The translations under genes and the position numbers were made by a program. From the NCBI GenBank assembly GCA_965656605.1, contig CBFHLC010000031.1:1-24983 (forward strand): a stretch of 24,983 nucleotides of DNA, in the 5' to 3' direction. The stretch comes from Litorivicinus sp965656605. GTDB lineage: Bacteria; Pseudomonadota; Gammaproteobacteria; Pseudomonadales; Litorivicinaceae. This document shows, piece after piece, positions 1 to 8,100 of this stretch. Every line of letters starts with the position of its first letter. Within the stretch, counting starts at the first letter, position 1. A model generated the notes under the pieces. It did not search any database. It saw only the letters and a program-made list of their open reading frames with translations, and had not been told where the DNA came from.

Positions 1-824
1 CCTACGGACTCTTTCGAGCCGTCGGGCTTGCGTAAATTGACCAGCAAAATGCGGTGTGCTTCGGTGATGTCGGCGTCGCTTAGGGCGAACATCCGACGCA
101 GGCTCAGCAAGGGCACCAAGGTGCCTCGCAGATCAATCAGCCCCAATACATGCGAGCCGGCCTGCGGTACTTGAGTGATGTTGTCTGGGACCCTGAGGGT
201 TCCTTCGACATCCATCAAATCAAACGCGTATTCCTGATGATCGACGGTGAAGCTGACCAGCTGGTCAATATCATCGTCCTCGTCCGCATCGCCGTTAAGC
301 ACCTCGGACAAGCCCGTGGGATCGCCAATCTGTGCTGCTTGGGACACCACTTTTTGGAATTCCTGCGAGATCAGTTGATTCACGTTCAGGATCTGAACCA
401 GGTGCTCGCCTGCTTTGAGTACGCCATTGAGAACATCTGAATCGACGTTGGATTGCACGGCGGACGAATGGTCAATCTGATCAGTGGTGGCATTCACCAC
501 CTGCATGACACGATCCACCACCAAGCCCACCGGGCTGCCGGCGTCAGTTACTACCACGCGTGTCGCGTCGTTGTGTTCAACCGCCTCTAAATGCAGGATT
601 CGACGTAGGTCGAGAACCGGCAAAATAGTGCCACGTAGATTCGCCAGCCCATGCAACGCGCCGGGGGTTAGCGGAACTTCAACGGTCTGCGGCAAGCGGA
701 TGATTTCCGACACCTGAGCCATTGAAAACCCGAACACCTCATCGCCTACCTGAAAGGTTACGAACTGCAAGCTCGTATCCTCTTCAACGGCGCTTTCAAG
801 ATCGCCTATCTGCATGTTTGACAT
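1..824 (-). CDS. Tandem CheW-domain coupling protein, 3' end cut by the window
   Basis: CheW domains link chemoreceptors to the histidine kinase CheA in cytoplasmic arrays. This frame, which I translated by hand, starts at the ATG complementary to 822-824 and stays open to the window edge (274 codons, no stop seen). It holds two CheW-like units: residues about 18-155, with NLRGTILPVLDLR at 62-74, and about 188 onward, with DLRGTLVPLLSLR at 231-243. An acidic linker (DADEDDDID, about 179-187) separates them. An ordinary CheW is about 150-170 residues with one unit. The start is well supported: AGGAG lies 6 bases upstream, just after the stop of the chemoreceptor gene, 14 bases away, so the two are probably co-transcribed and translationally coupled. 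Unit 2 keeps the fold signature but is less canonical. A third unit or another domain beyond the edge cannot be excluded. Confidence 0.9.
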   Translation of the reverse strand, partial: MSNMQIGDLESAVEEDTSLQFVTFQVGDEVFGFSMAQVSEIIRLPQTVEVPLTPGALHGLANLRGTILPVLDLRRILHLEAVEHNDATRVVVTDAGSPVGLVVDRVMQVVNATTDQIDHSSAVQSNVDSDVLNGVLKAGEHLVQILNVNQLISQEFQKVVSQAAQIGDPTGLSEVLNGDADEDDDIDQLVSFTVDHQEYAFDLMDVEGTLRVPDNITQVPQAGSHVLGLIDLRGTLVPLLSLRRMFALSDADITEAHRILLVNLRKPDGSKESV

Positions 825-838
825 AGGTTTCTCCTGAG

Positions 839-2755
839 TTACGCGCTTTGCAGCTCGTCCGCGATTGAAGCGATTTCTTCAATGGCTGCAGCTAATTCCT
901 CGGCACCTTGGGCTTGCTGACGAGCAGCAGTCGAGGCTTCTTGCGAGTTGTTAGCGGCTTGCTCATTGGCGGTCGCAATTTGCTCCATGCCTTGCTTGGC
1001 TTGAGTAACGGCGGCCATGATTTCACCCGCTGCTTCTGCGATCTCTTGGTTGCCAGACAGGACTTCGTTTGACATGGCTTCAACCGTGTTGAGATCTTCG
1101 GTGCTCTTGGATGCTTTTTTGACTTCTTCAGTGCTGTTCGCGGCGACTTCGGATAGATCGTTCCGTACCCGGACCACTTGGTCTTGAATGCTCTTAACCA
1201 GGTCTTTAATCGAATCCACGTTTTCAGCCGCATCGTCAGCTAAGCTCTGAATATCGCCAGATACCACCGCGAATCCTTTGCCGTATTCGCCTGCACGCGC
1301 TGCTTCGACCGCTCCGTTGACGGCTAGCATTGCGATTTTGACGCTGACAGTACCGATCGCTTCACCGACTTTGTCGATTTGGCGAGCCATCTGCTCTACT
1401 TCGTTGATTTCTTTGAGGTTGGCGCGGCCCGCGTCCAGTGCGTTGTTGATACCCGTGACCATTTCGCCAACCAAGGCTTTGTTTTCAACAATCAGCTGGA
1501 CCACTTCAGTGGTCACTCGAACGCCTTCGTTTGTGCGCGCGTTTGCCATATCAACACCACTCTCGATCTGGTTGATACCAGCGACTGCTTGTTCTACTGC
1601 GGTTGAAGCTTGCTCTGCTCCGCGTGACACCTGACCGATGGCGGTCATGATCTCGGTTGATGAGCGGTTGATCTCCTCAACACTGGCGCTGAGTTCCTCA
1701 GCACTGGCAGCGACTTCCTCAGAGCTTTTCGAGATGTCTGTCGAGGTTTTCAGCTCGTCAGATATGATCTCGAGGCTTTGTGCGGCCTGTTCGGCTCCGT
1801 TCAGGGCTTGACCTTGTTCGTCTAGGGTCTTGACCACTTGTTCAACCGCCGCAGATTGTTCTTCGGCGGCGGCTGCGATCGACTCAGAGCCTTTTTGGGC
1901 TTCGATAGCCGCAGTGCTCATTTGAGTGGCGGCGCTGCCTAGATCCAAGGCGCCTGAATAAACTGTCTCCATCCGTTCTTTGATGACAGAGAGCTGTTCT
2001 GTGATGGTGCGGCCTTTTTCGGCTTCCTGCAGCGCAGTGTCTGCAGAATCCCTAACCGACTCAGAAATGCCTTGCGTTTTGGCCTGAATGATTTCGATTT
2101 GTTTGGCGATGTCAGAGGCGTTGCGTTCTGAGGTTTCAGCGAGCGTTCGAACGGTGTCAGCGACAACCGCAAAGCCCTTGCCATGCTTGCCTGCACGACC
2201 CGCTTCGATGGCGGCGTTAAGTGCTAGCAAGTTGGTTTGGTCGGCGATCCGCATAACCTGTTTGACGGCTTCGTTGATCTTGGAGGCTTGCTCGCCCAAC
2301 TCGTTGACCATGACAACCGATCCAGCCTGACGTTCGCTGGCGCTCGCTACGTTAGCGACCAATCCACCGATGTCTGTGCCGATACGATCGGCCAGGCCTT
2401 GTAGTGTCTGAGTCTTCTGTGTGGCTTCGTTTGCCAACTCCGACTGACGCTCTACGCGGTTGTTAATTTGAGTCATCGCAGCCAGCGACTCTTGCGATGC
2501 GCTAGATGATTGCGAAGCGCCTGCTGCAATTTCGTTCACTGCAGTGCTCAGTTGGTCTCGAGCGGTCGCGGCTTCCGTAACGCCGCTAGCCATTTGGACC
2601 GCTGCTGAAGCAATTTTTTCGGCAGCTTGTTGTTGTTTAGCGAGCGTTCGGGCTTTGCGGCGTTGCTCTTCAGCGTCCCGCTTAGCTCGTGCATCCACTT
2701 TGCTCGAGGCAGCATTCATATCATGCTCCGGCGAGACGTTTTTCATAATTCCCAT
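839..2755 (-). CDS. Cytoplasmic methyl-accepting chemotaxis protein with two signalling-tip modules
   Basis: Chemoreceptor signalling protein of 638 residues with no signal peptide, no membrane segment and no recognisable sensor domain, so it should be soluble. It is almost wholly Ala/Glu/Ser-rich coiled coil. Two hairpin tips are visible. Tip 1 (about 168-208) is near canonical, with QTNLLALNAAIEAGRAG followed by GKGFAVVADTVRTLAE. Tip 2 (about 462-507) keeps NGAVEAARAGEYGKGFAVV but has SVKIAMLAV where QTNLLAL is usual. Methylation-like E-E patches lie at about 294-306, 345-367 and 618-630. The first residues (about 20-45) are strongly charged. GGAG lies 9 bases upstream of the chosen ATG; ATG at codon 4 is the alternative. 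The next gene, 14 bases downstream, encodes a double CheW protein, which points to a dedicated signalling unit. The input is unknown; it may be an intracellular cue or a partner protein. Confidence 0.9.
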   Translation of the reverse strand: MGIMKNVSPEHDMNAASSKVDARAKRDAEEQRRKARTLAKQQQAAEKIASAAVQMASGVTEAATARDQLSTAVNEIAAGASQSSSASQESLAAMTQINNRVERQSELANEATQKTQTLQGLADRIGTDIGGLVANVASASERQAGSVVMVNELGEQASKINEAVKQVMRIADQTNLLALNAAIEAGRAGKHGKGFAVVADTVRTLAETSERNASDIAKQIEIIQAKTQGISESVRDSADTALQEAEKGRTITEQLSVIKERMETVYSGALDLGSAATQMSTAAIEAQKGSESIAAAAEEQSAAVEQVVKTLDEQGQALNGAEQAAQSLEIISDELKTSTDISKSSEEVAASAEELSASVEEINRSSTEIMTAIGQVSRGAEQASTAVEQAVAGINQIESGVDMANARTNEGVRVTTEVVQLIVENKALVGEMVTGINNALDAGRANLKEINEVEQMARQIDKVGEAIGTVSVKIAMLAVNGAVEAARAGEYGKGFAVVSGDIQSLADDAAENVDSIKDLVKSIQDQVVRVRNDLSEVAANSTEEVKKASKSTEDLNTVEAMSNEVLSGNQEIAEAAGEIMAAVTQAKQGMEQIATANEQAANNSQEASTAARQQAQGAEELAAAIEEIASIADELQSA

Positions 2756-3013
2756 ATAGGTAGGCTCCGGGGTTATTCTTCTTCATTCCTGTGTTTGATG
2801 AGCAATCGCCGGGTTAACCCCTGCGAGCGCCTATACAAGCTAGACCGGTAAAATTTGAATGGGAGCCGTGGGGTACAGGTAAACCGGACTAAAACCGCTG
2901 AAAGCTCCCGATTACGCTGTGTGGCGAAGTACAATGGGTAGGAAGATGGGACCATCAGTACGACGTGCCCTTTTGATTTGGGTGAATGTTTTTTATTGCA
3001 CTAGGGTTAGGCC
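2756..3013. other. Divergent spacer between the chemoreceptor gene and tadA
   Basis: This is the longest gene-free stretch (258 bases) and must carry the promoters of both flanking genes. I find no convincing sigma-70 or sigma-28 match for the chemoreceptor on the minus strand. For tadA a TTGATT hexamer sits at 2973-2978, but no good -10 follows at proper spacing. An ORF of 60 codons on the minus strand (2773-2955) has no family resemblance and I leave it out. Confidence 0.4.
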
Positions 3014-3496
3014 ATGGATGAAAAATGGATGCGCATGGCGCTGGCTCAGGCCCAACGGGGTGGAGAGCTAAACGAGGTGCCAGTGGGCGCGGTCGTGGTA
3101 AAGGATGACCGAGTCGTGGGTGTAGGCTTTAACCAGCCGATTCGCGAGATGGACCCCACCGCACACGCCGAGGTGGTCGCGATGCGCGATGCCGCCAAGA
3201 CACTGGGGAACTATCGACTGACTGGGTGCGAGCTGTACGTCACCCTAGAACCCTGCGGTATGTGCGTGGGTGCCATCGTGCATGCCCGCATCTCAAAAGT
3301 GGTGTTTGGCTCACACGAGCCCAAATCTGGGGCATGTTTCAGTCACCAGCGTGGCTTCGAGCACACTTGGTTGAACCATAAAGTTGAGGTCTACGGAGAC
3401 GTTTTGCCGGACGAGGCAGGGCGGTTGATGTCTGACTTTTTCGCACGGCGTCGCCGAGAATCCAGCGACGCACGCAAGGCCTTAAAAGCCGGTTAA
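3014..3496 (+). CDS. tadA: tRNA-specific adenosine deaminase TadA
   Basis: TadA converts the wobble adenosine 34 of tRNA-Arg(ACG) to inosine so that one tRNA reads CGU, CGC and CGA; it acts in the cytoplasm as a zinc-dependent homodimer. The 160-residue product has the full cytidine/deoxycytidylate deaminase signature: HAE at 51-53 (zinc ligand His51, proton-shuttling Glu53) and PCGMC at 80-84 (zinc ligands Cys81 and Cys84), followed by the usual GAIVHARISKVVFG stretch. Length is normal for the family. The start ATG at 3014 gives the expected N-terminus (MDEKWMRMALAQA); the upstream AGGGTTAGG is only a modest ribosome-binding site. The stop overlaps the stop of the convergent small gene by 4 bases (TTAA, 3493-3496). 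Residue 85-86 reads VG where AG is common in TadA, a mild change. Confidence 0.95.
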   Translation: MDEKWMRMALAQAQRGGELNEVPVGAVVVKDDRVVGVGFNQPIREMDPTAHAEVVAMRDAAKTLGNYRLTGCELYVTLEPCGMCVGAIVHARISKVVFGSHEPKSGACFSHQRGFEHTWLNHKVEVYGDVLPDEAGRLMSDFFARRRRESSDARKALKAG

Positions 3497-3771
3497 TCCG
3501 CCAAGCAATACACGTGATAGGCCTCGGCATGGTATTGGTCCACGGCCGTGCCGCAGTACTCGGCGTCTGTAGGTAGCGCGTCGCCAGAGCGAGTGACTTT
3601 CAGTTTTTTGACTTCACGTGGGGCACCGGGATCGGTGTCCACTTCAACCCAAACCCATAGCTCTTTGGCATTAGTCATGAAGCTGGTGTAGATAAATGCA
3701 TGCTGCTGGGTGATCTCGATCGTGCGCGGCTCGCCATGCGGGTTCAGTACAAATTTGTGGACCGTCTTCAT
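3493..3771 (-). CDS. Small DUF7352-like protein, function unknown
   Basis: A 92-residue soluble protein with no signal peptide or membrane segment. The pattern (MKTVHKF at the start, a Trp-rich centre LWVWVEVDTD, then an LPTDAEYCGT segment and a C-terminal HVYCL) matches what I remember of the small DUF7352 family, which is found in phages and many bacterial chromosomes and has no known role. This is recall, not a search. It follows mltF: the string TAGGAGATAACATG places the SD (GGAG, complementary to 3777-3780) directly on the mltF stop codon, so translation is probably coupled to mltF. Its stop codon is shared with the tadA stop in a TTAA palindrome. I infer co-transcription with mltF but no functional link to murein turnover. 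Confidence 0.75.
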   Translation of the reverse strand: MKTVHKFVLNPHGEPRTIEITQQHAFIYTSFMTNAKELWVWVEVDTDPGAPREVKKLKVTRSGDALPTDAEYCGTAVDQYHAEAYHVYCLAD

Positions 3772-3779
3772 GTTATCTC

Positions 3780-5126
3780 CTAGTTTTCGCGCAAATCAGC
3801 AAGCAGGCTGGCTTGGCTGTCCTTGAGTAATAGTGCGTTGTAATAGTTACGAATATTGTCCACGTAGGCAACGGCTTCGTTGCCGCGGGCACGGCCGTGC
3901 TTAAATCCCATGTTGCGCTGTGTTTTTAGGGGTAGGGCGGCACGCACCTGCTCCCACTGATTGGGATCCCCGCCGTTTTCAGCGACGTATTTGCGAATGT
4001 CGCTGACATGGCCCCAGCCTAGGTTGTAGGCCGCTAGGGCCAACCAGGTGCGATCGGGATCTGGCACATCGTCCTCAAACCGTTGACGAATTTTGAGTAA
4101 GTATCCAGCACCGCCAAATATACTCTGACGTGCGTCCAGACGGTTGGTGACCCCCATCTCGCGGGCGGTGGGCTGGGTCAGCATCATCACACCGCGCACG
4201 CCGGTTGGGCTTTTTGCACGGCGTCGCCAGTGGCTTTCTTGATAGCCAATCGCAGCCAGCAACAAGGGGTCTTGGCCGGTCTCGATGCCAGCCGCGTCAA
4301 AATGCTTCCAATGGACGGATAAACGGTCCCGGATGTGTCGGTCAAAACTTTGCGCCGCATAGCCCTGTAGTGGCTGGCCCGGCAGATGGCGCACGACCAC
4401 ATCATCCAGCTCGCCACTGCGCTGGGCGCGAGCGATCAAGTTGTTGAGCGATATTTGCAAAGGTTTCGAAATGTCCCGCCCCAACCCCCACGCCAAGGGG
4501 ATGGGCTGGCCTATTGGCATCGATTCCAATTCCAAGTGCGCGGCCCTAGCCAGATCGAACTGAGCGCGCTGCACCAGTGCCAAAGGGGCTCGATCCTCTG
4601 CCACCGCGCGCATCAGCGAAAAAGCATCTTGATCAGGGTAGGGCCGTAATCGTCCGATCAGTGCCTTCTGACCTCGTGCAAATGCCAGGGCGCTTTCGGT
4701 GGCCGAGACCGCGACCGATGAAATGTCGAGCGTATCCAGTTCAGGCTGTGGAGCGTCGGGGTGGTAGACCAATACATATTGGTCATCCAGCAGGGCCTCA
4801 CTGAAATGTATCAAGCTGCTCCAGCGTTGCAGGGTAGGCATCGAGACGGCGGCAAAGTCGGCTTGGCCGGCGGCTAGGGTCTCGACAATCAGGCGATCGT
4901 TATTCAATTCGATCAGCTCTAACGGGCGTTTGAGTTGATGCGCCAAGCGTTGAGCCAATTCTAAATCCAGTCCGGATAAGCCCCAAGGGCGATCCCAAAA
5001 GGTTGAGTTAGTCGGCTTTACGATCACGCGCAACGCATCCTCGGTCGAGACCGCTACCTTGGAAGTCTGGGATGCGGGTTCGCACGCGCTTAGTAGGAAC
5101 ACAAAAAAGAGGCAGAAAAGTCTCAT
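3780..5126 (-). CDS. mltF: Membrane-bound lytic murein transglycosylase F
   Basis: MltF cleaves the glycan strands of peptidoglycan with formation of 1,6-anhydro-muramyl ends and is tethered to the outer membrane. The 448-residue product starts with a lipoprotein signal (hydrophobic stretch, lipobox LSAC with Cys15). Residues about 30-250 look like an extracellular solute-binding family 3 domain, which regulates activity in MltF. Residues about 280-430 form the SLT domain: YQESHW at 295-300 carries the catalytic Glu297, followed by GVRGVMMLTQPTA (309-321) and the AAYNLGWGH motif (365-373). Length is slightly below E. coli MltF (518). The start ATG fits the signal peptide; its ribosome-binding site (AGGG very near the ATG) is poor. 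The gene is divergent from purL over 71 bases and runs into the DUF7352-like gene 8 bases downstream. No frameshift or missing catalytic residue is seen. Confidence 0.94.
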   Translation of the reverse strand: MRLFCLFFVFLLSACEPASQTSKVAVSTEDALRVIVKPTNSTFWDRPWGLSGLDLELAQRLAHQLKRPLELIELNNDRLIVETLAAGQADFAAVSMPTLQRWSSLIHFSEALLDDQYVLVYHPDAPQPELDTLDISSVAVSATESALAFARGQKALIGRLRPYPDQDAFSLMRAVAEDRAPLALVQRAQFDLARAAHLELESMPIGQPIPLAWGLGRDISKPLQISLNNLIARAQRSGELDDVVVRHLPGQPLQGYAAQSFDRHIRDRLSVHWKHFDAAGIETGQDPLLLAAIGYQESHWRRRAKSPTGVRGVMMLTQPTAREMGVTNRLDARQSIFGGAGYLLKIRQRFEDDVPDPDRTWLALAAYNLGWGHVSDIRKYVAENGGDPNQWEQVRAALPLKTQRNMGFKHGRARGNEAVAYVDNIRNYYNALLLKDSQASLLADLREN

Positions 5127-5148
5127 AACCCTAGTTTAGCGCGCCCCA

Positions 5149-5164
5149 ACTCAAATGTTTTTGT
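5149..5164 (+). promoter_or_regulatory. Possible PurR-like operator upstream of purL
   Basis: The 16-mer ACTCAAATGTTTTTGT agrees at 13 of 16 positions with the E. coli PurR consensus as I remember it (ACGCAAACGTTTTCGT). It lies 33 bases before the purL start in the 71-base mltF/purL spacer. A TATTAT that could serve as a -10 follows at 5165-5170, but no fair -35 lies at normal spacing. PurR is not known from all gammaproteobacteria, and the central CG step is TG here, so this is weak. Confidence 0.2.
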
Positions 5165-5197
5165 TATTATCCGCGCCTTGATTTTTCAGGAGTCGTT

Positions 5198-8100
5198 ATG
5201 CGCGTCATTTACGGGCAGGAAGCCTATCCCACCTTTGAAATTGCTCGCCGTCTTCCCGGCGTTGATGCCAGCCAAATCCGAACTCAGTGGATCTACCTGA
5301 TTGATGGGGACGCCAGTCTGGATGACGCCAAACTGGAACGACTTTTGAATCCGGCGGCCGCCCTGACGCCCTCATTGGTGGTCGGGCCTCGAATCGGCAC
5401 TCGCTCACCCTGGTCCTCCAAGGCCACCGATATCTTTTATCGCGTGGGTCTGGATGTTCGACGGGTCGAGCGCGCCGTGGTGTTCTCGGCACCCTTTGAT
5501 TTGGTGCCGCACGCCGATGCGCTACACGATCGTATGACCGAGTGCTGTGTCGAGCAGATCGACGCGCTGTCCGAGCTTTTTAGCACCGAAGCGGCCCGTC
5601 CCTTGGGCCGAGTCGAGCTGGGTCAGGACGGGATTGCGGCCTTGTCTGATGCCAATGCGCAGTTGGGCTTGGCCTTGTCGGCGGACGAGGTTGAATACCT
5701 GGCCGAGGCGTTTGGCGCGTTGCAGCGGGATCCGACCGACGTCGAGTTGATGATGTTTGCCCAGGCCAACTCCGAGCACTGCCGTCATAAAATCTTTAAT
5801 GCCGATTGGAGTATCGACGGTAAAGTGCAGGACAAGTCCCTGTTCCGCATGATTCGCGATACCCATGCGGCGGCGCCTGAGGGCGTGATCAGCGCATACA
5901 GCGATAACGCAGCCGTCGTTCAGGGCTTCCAAGCCAATCGCTTGTGGCCTGACAGCGATGGGGTGTATCGCAGCCACACCGAAGATGCGCAAATGCTGAT
6001 CAAGGTGGAAACCCACAACCACCCGACAGCGATCAGCCCATTTTCCGGGGCGGCGACCGGTGCCGGTGGCGAAATCCGTGACGAAGGCGCCACGGGCGCC
6101 GGCGCCAAGCCCAAGGCGGGTTTGACTGGATTCACCACCTCGCATCTGCGGATTCCTGGATTGGGTCAGCCGTGGGAGTCGCCGGAAAACAAACCCGATC
6201 GAATCGCAACTCCCCTGCAAATCATGATCGAAGGCCCGATCGGTGGTGCCAGTTTTAACAACGAATTTGGTCGCCCCAACCTGTGCGGCTACTTCCGTGA
6301 CTTCGAATACCAGTCCTGGGGCTATCACAAGCCGATCATGCTGGCCGGTGGTTTAGGCACAGTGCGCCCCGAGCAAGCACTCAAAGATCCTTTTCCAGCC
6401 GGCAGCCACTTGGTCGTGCTGGGTGGTCCGGGCATGTTGATTGGTCTAGGCGGCGGCGCTGCCAGCTCAGTGGCCAGCGGCGATAGCAGCGCGGAATTGG
6501 ATTTCGCCAGCGTGCAGCGGGGCAACCCCGAGATGGAACGTCGTTGCCAAGAGGTCATCGACGGCTGTTGGCGTCTGGGCGATGACAACCCCATCCTATT
6601 CATTCATGACGTCGGCGCCGGCGGTTTATCTAATGCTTTGCCGGAGCTTGTCAAAGATGGCGGCACTGGCGGTCGTTTCGATCTGCGCAAGGTGCTGATC
6701 GACGAGCCGGGCATGAGCCCACTCGAAATTTGGTGTAACGAAAGCCAAGAACGTTATGTTTTGGCGATTTCTCCCGAGCGCCTCGCGGCGTTCGAGGCCT
6801 TGTGCCAGCGCGAGCGTTGCCCCTATGCGGTGGTCGGTGAGGCCACAGACGAGCAACGTTTGGTGGTCGAAGATTCATTGCTGGGCGATACGCCAGTTGA
6901 TTTGCCACTGGACGTATTGTTCGGCAAGCCCCCGAAGATGCATCGTCAAGTGGCTCGTCAAACACCCAGTTTCGAGCCGATCAATGTCGGTGACCTGACG
7001 CTGGATCAGGCTGCATTGAAGGTGCTTGAGCACCCCACGGTGGCGTCTAAAAAGTTCTTGATCACGATTGGTGATCGCACGATTACGGGATTGGTTCACC
7101 GCGATCAAATGGTCGGGCCTTGGCAGGTGCCGGTGGCCGACTGTGCGGTGACCTTGCTGGACTTTGATGGGGATGCGGGCGAGGCCATGAGCATGGGCGA
7201 GCGAACACCGCTTGCGATCCTTTCTGGCCCCGCCAGTGCGCGAGTCGCTCTGGCCGAGAGCCTAACCAACTTGTTCGCCGCACCTGTGGCCAGCCTGGCT
7301 GATGTGCGCATGAGTGCAAACTGGATGGCCGCTGCGGATCATCAAGATCAAGGGGCCGTGTTGTATGACACGGTTCAGGCCCTGTCTGAGTCATGCCAGA
7401 GCTTGGGTGTGGCCGTGCCCGTCGGCAAAGATTCGATGTCGATGAAGAGTAAGTGGGACCAAGGCGAGAGTGTCTCGCCGGTTTCGTTGGTGCTGACGGC
7501 TTTTGCACCGCTGGCTAGCGTTAAACACAGCCTGACGCCTGTGCTGGATACCGAGATGGAATCCCAGCTGTGGTGGATTCCTCTGGATACTCAGTTGCCG
7601 CTGGGTGGCTCAGTACTGGGACAGGTGGTCGATCAGCTGGGTGATACTGCGCCGGATATCAGCGATATGTCTCGCCTGACCGGATTGTTGCAGTGGTTGA
7701 ACAAATTTCGTGATGCGCTGGGCGGCTATCATGATGTCAGTGATGGCGGTTTGTGGGCAGCCTTATGCGAGATGGCGTTCGCTTCGCGTGCCGGACTCGA
7801 GATCGCTTTGCACAAGCTAGACCCCTGGCAGGCGCTGTTCTCTGAAACCCCCGGTGTGGTAGTGCAGGTGCCGCTGACGCTGGCTCAAGAAGCCCGACGT
7901 AGTGCGGAAAAGCGTGGTCTGTTGGCCATTCACTTAGGCTCTTGCACTCGTGAGCACCAACGGATTCAGGTCACTCACGAGGGTGAGACCATTATTGACC
8001 GGCCTCGTGCCACGCTTGAGCGCCACTGGTCGCGAGTCAGCTACGAAATTGCAGCTCGCCGGGATAATCCCGAGTGCGCTCAAGAAGAGTTCATGGGGCT

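Noticed and set aside
2627..2851. Plus-strand frames over the chemoreceptor 5' end
   Set aside because: Shadow of the Ala/Ser-rich receptor gene on the other strand; no start signal.
4205..4804. Series of plus-strand open frames within mltF
   Set aside because: Antisense to the SBP and SLT domains of mltF; no coding bias or ribosome-binding site.
5522..6328. 268-codon open frame on the minus strand
   Set aside because: It lies wholly antisense to purL, where the plus frame carries conserved PurL motifs. A GC-rich gene readily leaves an open opposite frame. No start signal or family match.
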